Part shown: piece after piece, positions 32,255-40,790 of the stretch
How the letters are laid out: the number at the start of each line of letters is the position of its first letter
Numbering within the stretch: position 1 is the stretch's first letter
Assembly (NCBI GenBank): GCA_013289955.1
Contig: JABCYZ010000025.1
Span: 1 to 64,000, forward strand
Direction of reading: 5' to 3'
DNA length: 64,000 nt
DNA from: Acidobacteriota bacterium
GTDB lineage: Bacteria; Acidobacteriota; Terriglobia; Acidiferrales; UBA7541
Translations under genes and position numbers: made by a program
Notes under the pieces: generated by a model
Seen by the model: the letters and a program-made list of their open reading frames with translations, nothing else
The model's database searches: none
Told to the model about the DNA's origin: nothing

Positions 32255-33475
32255 ATGGCCGTAAAACTGCCGATTTACATGGATAATCATGCAACCACGC
32301 CTGTCGATCCGCGGGTGGTCGATGCGATGCTGCCGTATTTCACGGAAAAATTTGGCAACGCGGCAAGCCGCAACCACAGCTTCGGCTGGGCCGGCGAGGA
32401 AGCCGTCGAAACGGCTCGCCAGCAGATTGCTTCGCTGATCAACGCCACGCCCAAAGAAATTATCTTCACCAGCGGCGCGACCGAATCCGACAACCTGATG
32501 ATCAAGGGCATCGCGGAAATGTTCCGCGAAAAGGGCAATCACATCATCACGCAGGCCATCGAGCACAAGGCTGTGCTGGACACCTGCAAGCGCCTGGAAA
32601 AAGACGGTTTTGAAGTCACCTATTTGCCGGTGCAAAAAGATGGCCGGGTCAACCTGGATGAGCTGAAAGCCGCCATCCGCCCGACGACCATTCTGATCAC
32701 CATTATGTATGCCAACAACGAGATTGGGATCATCAACCCCATCGCTGAAATTGGCAAAATTGCCAAGGAACACGGCATTTTTTTCGCTTCGGATGGCGTG
32801 CAAGCCGTTGGAAAAATCCCGGTCGACGTGCAGAAAGACAACATCGACCTGCTGGCCATCAGCGGCCACAAGATTTACGGCCCGAAGGGTGTTGGCGCGC
32901 TCTACGTTCGCCGGCGGAACCCGCGCGTTCAGCTCTCGGCCATCATCGATGGCGGCGGCCACGAGCGCGGCATGCGTTCGGGCACCCTCAACGTGACGGG
33001 GATTGTCGGCCTCGGCAAAGCCTGCGAGCTGTGTCAACAGGAGATGAAGGAAGAGGCAGTTCGGCTGAGCGGACTCCGCGATCGCCTCAAGAAGGGCCTC
33101 GAAGCCAAGCTAGATGAAGTTTTCATCAACGGCTCGCTCGAGCATCGCTTGCCGAATAATCTGAACATGAGCTTCGCCTACGTCGAAGGCGAGTCGCTCC
33201 TTATGGGCATCAACGACATTGCCGTATCTAGCGGTTCAGCATGCACTTCGGCCACTCTCGAACCCAGCTACGTCCTCAAGGCGCTGGGGGTCGGAGAAGA
33301 CCTGGCGCACACCTCGATCCGCTTCGGCCTCGGTCGCTTTAACACCGAGGAGGAAGTCGACTACGTCATCGACAAGATGGTCCAGGTCGTCACCAAACTG
33401 CGCGAGCTTTCGCCCCTTTATGAGATGGCTAAGGAAGGGATCGACATCTCCAAGATGAAGTGGCAAACCGCCTGA
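32255..33475 (+). CDS. iscS: Cysteine desulfurase IscS
   Basis: [66 protein letters not shown]. Confidence 0.97.
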   Translation: MAVKLPIYMDNHATTPVDPRVVDAMLPYFTEKFGNAASRNHSFGWAGEEAVETARQQIASLINATPKEIIFTSGATESDNLMIKGIAEMFREKGNHIITQAIEHKAVLDTCKRLEKDGFEVTYLPVQKDGRVNLDELKAAIRPTTILITIMYANNEIGIINPIAEIGKIAKEHGIFFASDGVQAVGKIPVDVQKDNIDLLAISGHKIYGPKGVGALYVRRRNPRVQLSAIIDGGGHERGMRSGTLNVTGIVGLGKACELCQQEMKEEAVRLSGLRDRLKKGLEAKLDEVFINGSLEHRLPNNLNMSFAYVEGESLLMGINDIAVSSGSACTSATLEPSYVLKALGVGEDLAHTSIRFGLGRFNTEEEVDYVIDKMVQVVTKLRELSPLYEMAKEGIDISKMKWQTA

Positions 33476-33536
33476 ATCCCGCATCTAAGGGGTTAGGCAG
33501 GACGAGATCTCAAGAAGAGTAAGAAAAGGAACAGCG

Positions 33537-33845
33537 ATGGCAAACGAAGGCACAATCCGAATTCACCGCTCGATCGGCGGCACAGGAGCCGCTTTTCGAG
33601 TAACGTTCGTACCCTATGAAGAGGGCGAAGAGGCCCCCGCCGCAGGCGAGCGCTCTTTCCATGAACTCCAGCAAGTACGCGCCTTTTTGAAGATGCTCGG
33701 CGTTGGCGCCGAATTCATCAAGGACGCTCTCCGTCAGCTCACTGCGGGCCGGTCGGCATCCGTGCCGAACGTCTCGCTTTCCGAGAAGGCCGTAAAGAGC
33801 GCAGGCTTTGGAAATCTCGTCAATTTGGCAAGGAGCAACAGCTAA
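33537..33845 (+). CDS. Uncharacterised 102-aa protein within isc operon
   Basis: ORF MANEGTIRIHRSIGGTGAAFRVTFVPYEEGEEAPAAGER...; stop overlaps the iscU ATG by 1 nt (TAATG); no family recognised. Confidence 0.75.
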   Translation: MANEGTIRIHRSIGGTGAAFRVTFVPYEEGEEAPAAGERSFHELQQVRAFLKMLGVGAEFIKDALRQLTAGRSASVPNVSLSEKAVKSAGFGNLVNLARSNS

Positions 33846-34261
33846 TGGCATATAGCGATAAAGTGGTTGAGCACTACAACAATCCGCGCAACGTCGGAAG
33901 CTTGCCGAAGGAAGACCCCAATGTGGGAACGGGTCTGGTCGGCGCTCCCGAGTGCGGCGACGTGATGAAGCTGCAGATGAAGATCAATCCAGAGACGCAG
34001 GTCATTGAAGAGGCCAAGTTCAAGACCTTTGGTTGCGGCTCGGCGATTGCCAGCTCATCGCTCGCGACGGAGTGGGTCAAGGGCAAGACGGTCGAAGAAG
34101 CTCTCTCGATCAAGAACACGGACATCGTGCGCGAGCTTTCGCTGCCGCCGGTGAAGATTCACTGCTCCGTGCTTGCCGAAGATGCCATCAAAGCCGCCAT
34201 CGGCGACTGGAAGAAAAAGCACGGCATCGAAGTCCCGGTTGCAGAAAAGGTCGCGCACTAA
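33845..34261 (+). CDS. iscU: Fe-S cluster assembly scaffold IscU
   Basis: MAYSDKVVEHYNNPRNVGSLPKEDPNVGTGLVGAPECGDVMKLQMKI; CGSAIASSSLATEWVKGKT; KIHCSVLAEDAI. Confidence 0.97.
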   Translation: MAYSDKVVEHYNNPRNVGSLPKEDPNVGTGLVGAPECGDVMKLQMKINPETQVIEEAKFKTFGCGSAIASSSLATEWVKGKTVEEALSIKNTDIVRELSLPPVKIHCSVLAEDAIKAAIGDWKKKHGIEVPVAEKVAH

Positions 34262-34374
34262 TTCTGCCGGAGGTTGGCTGCGGCGTCGCGCGCCTCCTTT
34301 TCGAGCCGGGCACGGTCCGCCGTGGCTGGCCGTGGCCAGGCTAGATTCGTACAGGACCTCTGGAGTATCTGAAA

Positions 34375-34737
34375 ATGGCAACAGAAGTCGCCAATCCGAC
34401 AATCGCGAAAATCTCCCTGAGCGAGCGAGCCGCGAAAAAAATACGCGAACTCCTTGAAAAAGAAGGCGTCCCGCTTGAACAGGGTGGTCTGCGCGTCGGC
34501 GTACAAGGCGGCGGCTGCTCGGGCCTGTCGTATGCCATGCGCCTGGACACGCAAGCCCGCGACCGCGACAAAATTTTCGAAGAATTCGGCGCGCGGCTCT
34601 TTGTAGACCCGAAGAGTTTTCTGTATCTGAACGGCACAACGCTTGAATACGAAGAGACGCTGATGCGCCAGGGATTCGTGTTTCAAAATCCCAACGCCGC
34701 TAGAAACTGCGGCTGCGGCAGCTCATTCACGGCGTAG
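34375..34737 (+). CDS. iscA: Iron-sulfur cluster assembly protein IscA
   Basis: ISLSERAAKKIRELLEKEG...GGCSGLSYAM...NPNAARNCGCGSSFTA. Confidence 0.94.
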   Translation: MATEVANPTIAKISLSERAAKKIRELLEKEGVPLEQGGLRVGVQGGGCSGLSYAMRLDTQARDRDKIFEEFGARLFVDPKSFLYLNGTTLEYEETLMRQGFVFQNPNAARNCGCGSSFTA

Positions 34738-34898
34738 AGCCAGCACGGGGAGTCTTGGCTGTCGTCTTCGGTTTTGGTTTTTCTGTCGTTTGTTGTTAGT
34801 TTCCAGCGGGGGAATTCCAAGGCGAGTCAGACCAGTGGTTGGCAGCCGCACCCGCCAGCCACTTTTTTTGTGCCCGGTTAGAAATGATCGATCCCTAA

Positions 34899-35513
34899 AT
34901 GAGCATGCCAGCCACATCCAAGACGAACGCCCCGGCGCAGGACTACTTCGCCATTTTCGGCCTTCCGCGCAAGCTCTGGATGGAAAGGGACGCGCTCGAG
35001 CAGAAATACCTGCAACTGAGCTGGAAGCTTCATCCGGACAATTTCGTCAACGCCACGGAAGAAGAACGCGAACGATCCCTTCGCCGCAGTTCGGAGCTGA
35101 ACGACGCCTATCGCACGCTCGAAGATCCCGTGGCCCGCGTCGAATACCTCCTCAGCCTCGAGAACATGCGCAAAGAAGGCGAACACAAGCAACAGGCCCC
35201 GCCCGAGTTGCTCGAAGAAGTCTTCGAGCTGAACGAATCGCTCGACGAACTACGCGAAGCAAAATCCGCCGGCAGCGATCTGGCTTCGTTGAAGTCGCGC
35301 CTCGAATCGGCCGAAAAAAACTTCGGCGAAAAGCTCGGCGAAGTGGATGCTCAGCTTCAGGTAACGGCCCGCGAATGGGATGACGCCCTCGATCGAAACG
35401 CGGATGACGTCGCGCGCAGGAAAATTATGGGACGTTTGAACGAATTGCTAAACCGCCGCTCGTATGTCCGGAATTTGGTCGTCAACGTCGCCAAGGAATT
35501 GGGAGAGGCATAG
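34899..35513 (+). CDS. hscB: Co-chaperone HscB
   Basis: DYFAIFGLPRKLWMERDALEQKYLQLSWKLHPDNF (HPD motif), helical C-terminal domain; next to hscA. Confidence 0.92.
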   Translation: MSMPATSKTNAPAQDYFAIFGLPRKLWMERDALEQKYLQLSWKLHPDNFVNATEEERERSLRRSSELNDAYRTLEDPVARVEYLLSLENMRKEGEHKQQAPPELLEEVFELNESLDELREAKSAGSDLASLKSRLESAEKNFGEKLGEVDAQLQVTAREWDDALDRNADDVARRKIMGRLNELLNRRSYVRNLVVNVAKELGEA

Positions 35514-35522
35514 ACAATCGGA

Positions 35523-37364
35523 ATGGGACGCATCGTTGGCATCGATCTTGGGACAACGAACAGCTTGGTGGGCTATACGGACAGCCAGACGGGTCAGCCG
35601 AAGTGTATCCCCGGCCCCTACGGCAGCACGCTATGCCCGTCGGTCGTAAGTCTTGACGCCGATGGCAGCATTATTGTCGGCGAAGCTGCGCGTAACCGCC
35701 TGCTGACGCAGCCCGAGCGCACGATCTATTCGGTCAAGCGCCTCATGGGCCGCGGCCCGGCGGACGTACAAAAGGAACTGAAGCTGTTCCCGTTCCGCAT
35801 CGATCCAGCAAGCAAAAACGTAATCCGCGTCATGCTCGGCGACAAGGTTTTCACTCCCCCCGAAATTTCCGCCTTCATCCTGCGCGAGCTGAAGAGCTGG
35901 GCCGAAGCGTTTTTCGGCGAGCCCGTCGACCGCGCCGTCATCACCGTCCCCGCTTATTTCAACGACGCGCAGCGCCAAGCCACCAAAGACGCCGGCAAAA
36001 TCGCCGGCCTCGAAGTTCTGCGCTTGGTCAACGAGCCCACCGCCGCCGCCCTTGCGTATGGCCTGCACGAAAAGCAACGTGGTCGCGTCGCCGTCTACGA
36101 TCTTGGCGGCGGCACATTCGATATTTCCGTCCTCAAGCTCATCTCCACGGCCGAGGGGGACATCTATCAAGTCCTTTCCACCAACGGCGACACGCACCTC
36201 GGCGGCGACGACATCGACAATCTGTTGCAAGCCTTTGTCCACGAGCAAGTTCTTCAGTCCCGCGAAATTGACTTTTCACCTCACGGCGAACTTGCGCAGG
36301 AACTGCGCAAGGCTTTGATCGGCATTAAACATCAGCTCTCGGAAGCCGACTCGGCAACCCTCCGTTTCCCGTTGCCGGATGGCGCAGTCTACGTCCACGA
36401 ATTCACTCGCGGCGCTCTGGATGCCCTGATCTACCCTGTTGTTGACCGCACCATGGGCCCAGTGAAGCAAGCGCTCTCTGATGCGAAGCTCAAGCCAGCC
36501 GAGATCGAGGAAGTAGTGCTCGTCGGCGGCGCCACACGCACACCGCTGATTCGCCGCACCGTCCAGGAATTTTTCGACCGCAAGCCGCACACCGAGTTGA
36601 ATCCCGACGAAGTCGTCGCGCTCGGTGCGGCCGTCCAGGCTAATATTCTCGACCGCGGCGTCACCAACATGCTGCTTCTCGATGTAACGCCGCTTTCGCT
36701 CGGTATAGAAACCTACGGCGGCGCCGTCGCAAAAATCATCCCGCGCAATTCCACGATCCCTGCAAGCGCACAAGAGCTTTACACGACCGGCGTCGACAGC
36801 CAGACCGGCATCGACATTCACGTCCTGCAAGGCGAGCGCGAACTGGCAAAAGACTGCCGTTCGCTCGCGCGTTTCACACTAAAAGTTCCGCCAGCGCCAG
36901 CCGGCCTGCCGCGCATCGAAGTAAAATTCCTGATCGACGCCAACGGCATCCTGCAAGTCGCCGCCAAGGATCTGCGCACCGGCGAGCAGCGCAGGATCGA
37001 AGTCCAACCCAGCTACGGCATCAGCGACAGCGAAATCGAGCGCATGCTCGAAGAATCCATCGAATACGCCGAACAGGATTTCGCCGAGCGCCAGCTCATC
37101 GAAGCCCGCACCGAATCCGAATCCATCCTTCTGGCCACGGCAAAAGCGCTGGCCAATCAGCAATCGACCAATCTGCCGTCCGAAGAGCGCGCAAAAATAG
37201 AAACCGCGACCGCCGCGCTGAAGGAAGCCGCCAGAAGCACGGATTACAAACTAATCCGCAAACGCATCGACGATCTGAACCACGCAACGGAGCACCTGGC
37301 GGAATTACTCATGAACAGCGCCGTAAGCAGCGCGCTGGAAGGCCGCAACCTGGCCGAGGTTTGA
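35523..37364 (+). CDS. hscA: Hsp70-type chaperone HscA
   Basis: [24 protein letters not shown]; full Hsp70 with C-terminal lid; follows hscB. Confidence 0.94.
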   Translation: MGRIVGIDLGTTNSLVGYTDSQTGQPKCIPGPYGSTLCPSVVSLDADGSIIVGEAARNRLLTQPERTIYSVKRLMGRGPADVQKELKLFPFRIDPASKNVIRVMLGDKVFTPPEISAFILRELKSWAEAFFGEPVDRAVITVPAYFNDAQRQATKDAGKIAGLEVLRLVNEPTAAALAYGLHEKQRGRVAVYDLGGGTFDISVLKLISTAEGDIYQVLSTNGDTHLGGDDIDNLLQAFVHEQVLQSREIDFSPHGELAQELRKALIGIKHQLSEADSATLRFPLPDGAVYVHEFTRGALDALIYPVVDRTMGPVKQALSDAKLKPAEIEEVVLVGGATRTPLIRRTVQEFFDRKPHTELNPDEVVALGAAVQANILDRGVTNMLLLDVTPLSLGIETYGGAVAKIIPRNSTIPASAQELYTTGVDSQTGIDIHVLQGERELAKDCRSLARFTLKVPPAPAGLPRIEVKFLIDANGILQVAAKDLRTGEQRRIEVQPSYGISDSEIERMLEESIEYAEQDFAERQLIEARTESESILLATAKALANQQSTNLPSEERAKIETATAALKEAARSTDYKLIRKRIDDLNHATEHLAELLMNSAVSSALEGRNLAEV

Positions 37365-37370
37365 GATTCT

Positions 37371-37396
37371 GACGGGCACGGCACGCCGTGCCCGTC
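37371..37396. repeat. Inverted repeat GACGGGCACGGC-AC-GCCGTGCCCGTC
   Basis: 12-bp perfect arms, 2-nt centre, hscA-fdx gap. Confidence 0.85.
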
Positions 37397-37410
37397 TTAT
37401 GGTTTTCTTT

Positions 37411-37438
37411 GTAGCGGCGCCGCATGCTGCGCCACTAC
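37411..37438. repeat. Near-perfect palindrome GTAGCGGCGCCGCATGCTGCGCCACTAC
   Basis: 10-bp arms with one mismatch around palindromic GCATGC; 14 nt after previous repeat. Confidence 0.75.
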
Positions 37439-37497
37439 CGGCAACATCGACAAAGCGCGAACGCCTCAAAGCAATCGCCGAAATGGAGTAAACAAAA

Positions 37498-37908
37498 ATG
37501 GGCGGCAGCAATCCCTACATCGAAGAAGTCAAATACACGCCCGCCACGAAGAAATTCAAAGTGACATTTCTTCCCAGCGGCAAAACCATCGAGGTCGATC
37601 CGGCGAAAATTCCCTACGGCCACAACGGTCTTCCCGGCAGCATTCTCGACATCTCCGAAGGCATCAAAGCGGGCCTGGACCATGCTTGCGGCGGTGTGTG
37701 CGCCTGCTCCACGTGCCACGTCTTCGTGAAACAAGGCCTGGAATCCTGCAACGAGGCCACCGACGCCGAACTCGACGAACTCGACATGGCCCCCGGCATC
37801 ACCCAAAAATCCCGTCTCGGCTGCCAGACCGTGCCCGACGGCACCACGGATATCGTCGTGGAAATTCCGGAGTGGAACAAAAACTACGCCAAAGAAGCCG
37901 ATCACTGA
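37498..37908 (+). CDS. fdx: 2Fe-2S ferredoxin, Isc type
   Basis: ACGGVCACSTCHVFV, later LGCQTVPDG: C-x5-C-x2-C...C motif. Confidence 0.93.
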   Translation: MGGSNPYIEEVKYTPATKKFKVTFLPSGKTIEVDPAKIPYGHNGLPGSILDISEGIKAGLDHACGGVCACSTCHVFVKQGLESCNEATDAELDELDMAPGITQKSRLGCQTVPDGTTDIVVEIPEWNKNYAKEADH

Positions 37909-37993
37909 GTTCCGCGGGCTCAGACTCCAGTCCGGAGCTCTTTGACTGCTGATCACTCACGCGTAATATCGCACCCTTATCCAGGAGCCCTAC

Positions 37994-38212
37994 ATGCCGC
38001 CCACATTCGGCTGGGACCAAATCGAAGACATCGCCATCGGACTAACGGACAAATTCCCGGACACCGATCCGCTCACCGTCCGCTTCACGGACATGCACAA
38101 ATGGATCACCGAACTCCCCGGTTTTTCCGGCGACCCGGCGGCCTCGAACGAAAGCAAACTCGAAGCCATCCAAATGGCCTGGCACGAAGAATTCCTGGAC
38201 CGCCAGACGTAG
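37994..38212 (+). CDS. iscX: Fe-S assembly protein IscX
   Basis: 72 aa, FGWDQIEDIAIGLTDKFPDTDPLTVRFTDMHKWITELPGF. Confidence 0.93.
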   Translation: MPPTFGWDQIEDIAIGLTDKFPDTDPLTVRFTDMHKWITELPGFSGDPAASNESKLEAIQMAWHEEFLDRQT

Positions 38213-38289
38213 CGAAACGAACGACAAAACAGCTGTGAAAATCGAGTAGTGATGGCATAATAGCGATCTATTCCGGGAGTGAGTTAGTT

Positions 38290-39075
38290 ATGAAGACAAT
38301 CACTCTTCCGCTGCTTGTGGCAGCTTTTTTCTCATTAAGTTCTCCTCTTTTCGCCCAAGCCCCACCGGCCTCGCAACACGCGCCCGACGGGGGCACCCGA
38401 GAAACGTTTGCCAGTATCACGATTCCCTCCATGCCTAAGGCGCCCTTCGCCGCGACCGTCAATACGGAATGGATCCGCCAACTGCCAGACGGTAACAGCA
38501 TCACTCTCATAAATCACAGAACCGTAGCCCGCGATTCCCTGGGCCGCATCTTCCAGGAACGCGCGTGGTTCGTTGCGAACGACGGCAAGCACGAGTCAAC
38601 CCCGTATCAGATTGAGATCAGCGATCCCGTATCCCACGAACGTTACGTTTGCAGAACTGCCGACCACGTCTGCCGCCTGGAACAGTTTTTCGCTCCTAAT
38701 TTTTCTGTCTCGCGCACAGCCGCTCCTTCCCCGGGCCCGTCTGGCGCTCCGACCATCGAGAATCTCGGTACACAAAACGTCTCCGGTCTTGAAACGATTG
38801 GCACCCGCGAGACAACTCTCGTCGAAACACAAACCATCGGCAACGAAGCCCCAATTCTGGAGAGGAAAGAATTCTGGTATTCCCCGCAGCTGGGCGTCAA
38901 TCTCATAACCAAGCGGCAGGACGCGCGGTTCGCCGCACAACAGAATTTTGAGGTCACCAACATCGCGTTGGGCGAGCCTGACGCGCAGCTCTTTGAAGTT
39001 CCAGCCGGCTACAAGGTGATCGACCTGCGAAAGCCACCGGAGATTTCTCCCAGGCAGGACACCTCTCAAAACTAA
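38290..39075 (+). CDS. Secreted hypothetical protein
   Basis: Signal peptide MKTITLPLLVAAFFSLSSPLFAQ, no recognised domain. Confidence 0.7.
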   Translation: MKTITLPLLVAAFFSLSSPLFAQAPPASQHAPDGGTRETFASITIPSMPKAPFAATVNTEWIRQLPDGNSITLINHRTVARDSLGRIFQERAWFVANDGKHESTPYQIEISDPVSHERYVCRTADHVCRLEQFFAPNFSVSRTAAPSPGPSGAPTIENLGTQNVSGLETIGTRETTLVETQTIGNEAPILERKEFWYSPQLGVNLITKRQDARFAAQQNFEVTNIALGEPDAQLFEVPAGYKVIDLRKPPEISPRQDTSQN

Positions 39076-39195
39076 TCTTCTGCTTTGAGCGATTCCGCGG
39101 GGCGAAGGCTCGAGCAACCTTCGCCAGTCCCGCGCGCGCTTGTTCATTCTCCCGATTTCTCTTATTCTAGATAGGTTCCACACTCCGCAAAATGT

Positions 39196-39270
39196 GGCGC
39201 TATGGTGCAACGGTTAGCACGCGGCCCTTTCAAGGCCGAAATACGGGTTCGATTCCCGTTAGCGCTACCA
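39196..39270 (+). tRNA. tRNA-Glu (anticodon TTC), CCA encoded
   Basis: Cloverleaf by eye: acceptor ggcgcta/tagcgct, anticodon arm cggcc-ctTTCaa-ggccg, T arm acggg-ttcgatt-cccgt, then A + CCA. Confidence 0.95.
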
Positions 39271-39385
39271 GATCATCTTTCTCTCATGGATTGTCCGGGC
39301 TGTGCTATACGAGTCATCGATCCCGGCTATAATCGTGCAACTATTCCTAGGATCGAATAACGCCTCACGTCCATGAGGAGCCGCT

Positions 39386-39892
39386 TTGAGCTTCGCTGAA
39401 AAACATCTCATTCAGGGTGAAACGATCCAATATCAGACCAGGCTGCACTGGATCGTCATGCTTGGCCACGCCGGCCTCACGGCGTTTTTCGTCCTGGCGG
39501 GTGCCGCTCTTCTCGTATTTTCCTGGAACACTGGATACAGCGCCGATTGGAATTCCCATATTCTGGTTTGGCTGGCTCTCGCCGCGTTCCTTGTCGCCGT
39601 TATTCTTCTTGGAGTCGGCCTTATCAAGCGAAGCGCCACCGTAATGGTGCTCACCAACAAGAGAGTGATCGTAAAGACGGGCCTTGCGAGCCGCCGCACC
39701 ATCGAGCTGCTCCTATCGAGAATTGAAAGCATTGCCGTGGAAGAGCCCGCGATGGGCCGAGTCCTCGGCTACGGAACGGTCGTGATTCGCGGCACCGGCG
39801 GTACTCCTGAAATCTTCGAGAAAATTTCCCACCCGCTCGAATTCCGCGAACAGGTCCAGAGCCAGATCGCAAGCGGCCAAAAACAGACTTGA
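39386..39892 (+). CDS. Membrane protein with bacterial PH domain
   Basis: Two TM segments then VLTNKRVIVKTGLASRRTIELLLSRIESIAVEEPAMGRVLGYGTVVIRGTGGTPEIF. Confidence 0.88.
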   Translation: MSFAEKHLIQGETIQYQTRLHWIVMLGHAGLTAFFVLAGAALLVFSWNTGYSADWNSHILVWLALAAFLVAVILLGVGLIKRSATVMVLTNKRVIVKTGLASRRTIELLLSRIESIAVEEPAMGRVLGYGTVVIRGTGGTPEIFEKISHPLEFREQVQSQIASGQKQT

Positions 39893-39978
39893 TCCGAATC
39901 CTCTCGTAGGACCAACCCGTTTGGATTTGTTCGTCGGGGCAGAGTAAACTGAACTCTGTACCCTCTCGGAGGCCAGCC

Positions 39979-40725
39979 ATGGCGGGTCTATTGCGTACGT
40001 CCAATCCAGCTCTAAACGAAAGAGCGTTCAAAGGCCAAGTGGCCGTCGGCGATCTGATGACCTTGCAAGGCACCGTCAATAAGACGGGTTTGCTTTTGCT
40101 CTGCGTTGTCGCGACCGCTGCCTGGACCTGGGGCCTTTCACACTCGAACACGCCGGAGGCCGTCTACCCGTGGATGATCGGTGGCTTCCTCGGCGGCTTC
40201 GTCGTCGCGCTTGTGACCATTTTCAGGAAAACCTGGTCCCCGTTCACCGCCCCCATGTACGCCCTCCTCGAAGGACTCGCCCTCGGCGGCATCTCCGCCT
40301 TCTTCGAGAAAATGTATCCCGGTGTCGCCATCCAGGCCGTAGGCCTCACGCTCGGCACGCTCTTCGTAATGCTTCTCGCCTACAAGACCGGCATGATCCG
40401 CGCCACCCAAGGTTTCAAGATTGGCGTGATCGCAGCCACTGGCGGCATCGCCGTTTTTTACTTGGTTGAGATGGTTCTTGGCTTCTTCTTTCACATCCAG
40501 GTTCCCGCCATAAACGGCAGCGGCCCGTGGGGCATCGCTTTCAGCCTCTTCGTCGTCGTCATCGCCGCTCTGAACCTCGTACTCGATTTCAACATGATCG
40601 AAACCGGCGTTAGCGGCGGCGCACCCAAGTACATGGAGTGGTACGGCGCCTTCGGCCTTATGGTCACGCTGATTTGGCTTTATCTGGAAATCTTGCGACT
40701 GCTCGGCAAAGCGCGGCGACGGTAG
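39979..40725 (+). CDS. Bax inhibitor-1/YccA family membrane protein
   Basis: MAGLLRTSNPALNERAF; seven TM segments; ALLEGLALGGISAFFEKMYPGVAIQAV. Confidence 0.93.
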   Translation: MAGLLRTSNPALNERAFKGQVAVGDLMTLQGTVNKTGLLLLCVVATAAWTWGLSHSNTPEAVYPWMIGGFLGGFVVALVTIFRKTWSPFTAPMYALLEGLALGGISAFFEKMYPGVAIQAVGLTLGTLFVMLLAYKTGMIRATQGFKIGVIAATGGIAVFYLVEMVLGFFFHIQVPAINGSGPWGIAFSLFVVVIAALNLVLDFNMIETGVSGGAPKYMEWYGAFGLMVTLIWLYLEILRLLGKARRR

Positions 40726-40790
40726 CGGACCACAGGCCCCAGCAAGACCCGCCAGCAAAGCGAATCGTCGGGGACCACGGCTAGTCCCGG

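Noticed and set aside
39101-39125. Hairpin GGCGAAGG-N9-CCTTCGCC before tRNA-Glu
   Set aside because: No U-tract and modest stem; insufficient support for a terminator call
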